From Sinonovacula constricta (taxonomy: Eukaryota; Mollusca; Bivalvia; Cardiida; Solecurtidae), in contig CM017556.1 in the NCBI GenBank assembly GCA_007844125.1, forward strand, positions 75,537,618 to 75,601,617: DNA of 64,000 nt. Direction: 5' to 3'. This document shows positions 61,110 to 64,000 of this stretch, piece by piece. Positions within the stretch are counted from its first letter, which is position 1; the number at the start of each line of letters is the position of its first letter. Made by a program: the position numbers and the translations under genes. The notes under the pieces were generated by a model, which was given only the letters and a program-made list of their open reading frames with translations, was not told the origin of the DNA and made no database searches.

Positions 61110-63174
61110 TAAGATTTAATCAAATTTGAAAAAGAAGCTATCACACAAAAACTAATACGAAGGACAGAATTGAAAAGAAAAGTTCATAGAGATCATGTCA
61201 TCTGCTGTAATTACTTGCCGACGAAATTCTATATGTGGTCGGTGATGATGATTGGCTTGGCGGAAAGAGAAACGACGTTTAATCCTATGCACTCATAAAA
61301 TATAAACATCGTCGTTGTTCATGCACAATCGCTGTGCATCTGAAAGCACGTGCACAACAAAATATGCTAACTGTGACTAACTACCTTAGGGATGTATGAA
61401 AAGGGGGAAAGCTTGTTAAAAAGACTTCCAACTCCTTGCAAAAATATTCTATACTTTTCTTAAAGTAGTCAAACAAGTTTGATCGAGCGAGTAACCATTA
61501 CTTTATAGAAAGGGACATCCCACTACTGTAAACATATAGTTTTCCAGGGTGTCCTTTAAGTCTTTTTGGTAAAATCTTACTTTCTAATTCTTAAAAGTTT
61601 TGGGGTTTATGTGGTTGTAAATAATTAGATCCTTACAGTTCTTAAAATGCCGTCCAGACAGTTACTGAAATGAAAATATCACATACAATGTTAAACAGAG
61701 GTTCTCTATTGATTGATAAGTAAGAGTGTCACATTAGATGTGTAATAGTGACTTTATTGAATCACGACAAAAGATACAGCACATTTTTCAGCTGTATTCT
61801 GTTTTATTTTCAAAGTTCTAGCTATTTTTCACCTCAGCTAACTTAAGTTTTGTCAATATTTATGTACTAGGTTGACGTCCTCAAATCTGATCTTTAAATA
61901 ATCCCATACATGTCAAATTTGTATGAATAAAAACAGAGTAATGTCATTTGTTTTCTGCATTTTATTAGAGTATATTTTCTAAATATAAATACTCCAAAAA
62001 ACATGTGAAAAACACACGTATTTCTTTCTTTGCTTTAAGTTTGCCTTTTTTTGAAGAATCTTCTTCGCTGACTGCGATTCCTTGTCGCCATTTTGGAGTG
62101 AAGAAATTTCCGCGATTTCATTGGATAAAATTGGAAAACATAAAATAGGGTGATTTTATTCTCGAAAGGCCGAGTGTTGACTTAAATGATCGAACATGTA
62201 ACTTAATTCACACTCTTCATAAAGTTAAAATTTCCCGCTCTTTACAACAAAGGTGTTTTCACTGTGTGTTTTTCACTGTGTGCTTAGTCAAGCCATCCCC
62301 ATTTTATGTGGGTGTCTACCGCAAAAGGAAGTTGTATTTGTGAAATATTGTCCGCAGAAGAACAACAACAGCAGCGCCGACAACGACAATAAGGGTAAAA
62401 TAGTTTTTAATAAAGCGTGTTTTCAAACTAATCGTATTGTTGCAGAAAATAAGCTTATTTCTACTTTATGTATTGTTGCAGAAAAAATAGGATTTTTTCT
62501 ACTTTATGACATATGGGACAACACACAGTAGTATTTTTTATATAATCTTTACACGTAAACACAACTAAGCAGCATCTGCAGTATTCATGCATCGTGGATT
62601 ATATTTCTTGGAACCATGAATTTAAATCTATCATTAAGAACATCATGTACTATAGGTTTATTAATGGCCATCCTATTTCTGTACCAGATGTGAAGTGAAA
62701 CAATTTAACGGCATAACTGAGATATATGGCCATATCGCTATCTAAAACCAAAAGCTACCTGGTTGATGGAGGGGGGAGGGGGGGGGGGTAACGTAGAAAA
62801 TAACGTATTATTTCTTTAAAAGACCGAGTTTTTACAGCAACCAATAATGTAAAATGTATTTCTATACGTGAATTATCTTTTTAAACCAAAGGGAAATATA
62901 CTTAAATAATGATATTTACAGATTCTGAAACATGAATATACAAAGACTATTTAACTTATTCGTAAATTCATTTGCAATAAAGATTAAGTCTAGTCGTTTT
63001 GATGTCGTGGTCAGAAGATTGATTTGATTTGATTTTAGAAACATATTTTGTACAAGCGCAAATATGGTAATATAAGCAAAGACCAGCTATAATTAGTAAA
63101 GGTAAGGACAAGATAAATGTCTTAGAAATATCACAGGCTTCCAGGAAACAGCAAGACAACCTCCTCCTCTTAAC
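61110..63174. other. Unique DNA with a G-tract, no gene seen
   Basis: An almost pure G run lies at 62768-62788. A 92-codon plus frame (62253-62531) contains an imperfect internal repeat ('tattgttgcagaaaat..'), is A/T-driven and has no family match. Confidence 0.4.
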
Positions 63175-63262
63175 TTCTCAACCCTGGGATTTGAACCCAC
63201 CTAATAATTAAATGATAAGTCAGTGACTATAGCATCATGGTCACGAACGCCTATCTAATGCC
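63175..63262 (-). repeat. tRNA-derived (SINE-like) head
   Basis: On the minus strand a perfect box B GGTTCAAATCC (complement of 63187-63197) follows an anticodon-arm-like 'agtcactgacttatcattta'. The expected box A region is diverged ('gtgaccatgatgc'). Confidence 0.45.
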
Positions 63263-63269
63263 TACAGAG

Positions 63270-64000
63270 GTTGTCACGCGCGGGCTCGAGCCATTCTGCA
63301 ACGTACCCCAGGAAGGTCACATAAGGACTCTAACCTTACGCTACGGACGCATACTCTCTCATTTAATGGCGTCTTACGCTGGATTCTACCCATATGGCAA
63401 GGAACGCTAAACCCCTCTGTTAACAGTGTCTCAAACGAAGACTTTAGCCTCATGGACTACGAACCCATTACCCAAACCTTTAATAGTGTGCCACACGGGG
63501 AATCTAGCCATCGGCAACGGACGCCTACCATATCCACTATAGTATATCACACGGGGATTCTAGCCCTCGCCAACGGATGCCTACCATATCCCCTATACTG
63601 TCATACGGGGATTCTAGCCATCGGCAACGGACGCCTACCATATCCCCTATACTGTCACACGGGGATTCTAGCCATCGGCAACGGACGCCTACCATATCCC
63701 CTATACTGTCACACGGGGATTCTAGCCCTCGCCTACGGATGCCTACCATATCCCCTATACTGTCACACGGGAATTCGAGCCCTCGCCCACGGATGCCTAC
63801 CATATCCCCTATACTGTCACATGGGGATTCTAGCCCTCGCCCATGGATGCCTACCATATCACCTATACTTTCACACGGGGATTCTAGCTCTCGCCCGCGG
63901 ATGCCTACCATATCCCCTTTACTGTCACACAAGGATTCTAGCCCTCGGCCACGGCGCCTACCATATCCCCTATAGTGTGTCACACGGGGATTCTAGCCCT
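63270..64000. repeat. Minisatellite array, 54-bp unit, runs off the window
   Basis: The core from about 63495 has about nine copies of GGGGATTCTAGCCCTCGCCC plus 'acggatgcctaccatatcccctatactgtcacac' ('ggggatt' at 63607, 63661 and 63715). Copies at 63270-63495 are progressively decayed, so the left edge is the old side. Because 54 is 18 codons, both strands stay open (132 and 148 codons). Being open on both strands in register argues against coding. The right end lies outside the window. Confidence 0.95.

Noticed and set aside
63537..63983. 148- and 132-codon frames as a repeat protein
   Set aside because: Both strands are open in register because the 54-bp unit is 18 codons. The left copies decay without regard to codon position.

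Overview
The window reads as a gene-poor stretch of an A/T-rich animal nuclear genome. It has no operons, no ribosome-binding sites, no clustered long ORFs, many minisatellites, tRNA-derived SINE-like heads, and relics of class II (cut-and-paste) transposons. The SINE style and the density of minisatellites fit a marine invertebrate, and a bivalve mollusc is my best guess. That is inference, because no species-diagnostic gene is present.

I found no intact protein-coding gene that I can name. The longest open frames fall in tandem repeats whose period is a multiple of three (33, 51 and 54 bp), so they are open by arithmetic rather than by selection. The one recognisable coding sequence is a dead pogo/Tigger-type (DDE_1) transposase on the minus strand at about 34116-35854. 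It carries several stops and frameshifts and has lost its DNHxSH catalytic block.

Layout: 1-3376, mostly unique A/T-rich DNA with a 67-bp duplication. 3377-4709, an array of about 29 copies of a 46-bp unit that is itself a dimer of 23-mers. 4885-13265, unique DNA with a G/C-richer complex island (6840-7760) and a SINE (10868-11100). 13266-14935, a transposon-like repeat copy abutting a 44-bp array that drifts to 51 bp. 15000-31050, mostly unique, with microsatellites, an enhancer-like island (21100-21480) and another repeat copy (28070-28512). 31060-32055, a 25-bp array. 33100-36030, a repeat copy and the pogo relic. 36030-42290, unique DNA with one SINE. 42291-43745, a second 25-bp array that decays into a related form. 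45950-49280, ATC-rich, 28-bp and 33-bp repeats and a SINE. 49602-49675, a decayed tRNA-Asn. 51858-52208, two fold-back elements. 53702-54159 and 56617-57000, further repeat copies. 58680-59108, a 61-bp array. 60532-60639, a perfect 46-bp inverted repeat. 63270-64000, a 54-bp array running off the window.

The most novel item is a family of five diverged copies (two minus, three plus) of a non-autonomous element of about 450 bp with inverted ends built on GGYGGTATC. It was found by comparing the window with itself. Several unique islands have the look of conserved non-coding regulatory DNA, which would suit a gene desert or a long intron, but this cannot be shown without cross-species alignment.
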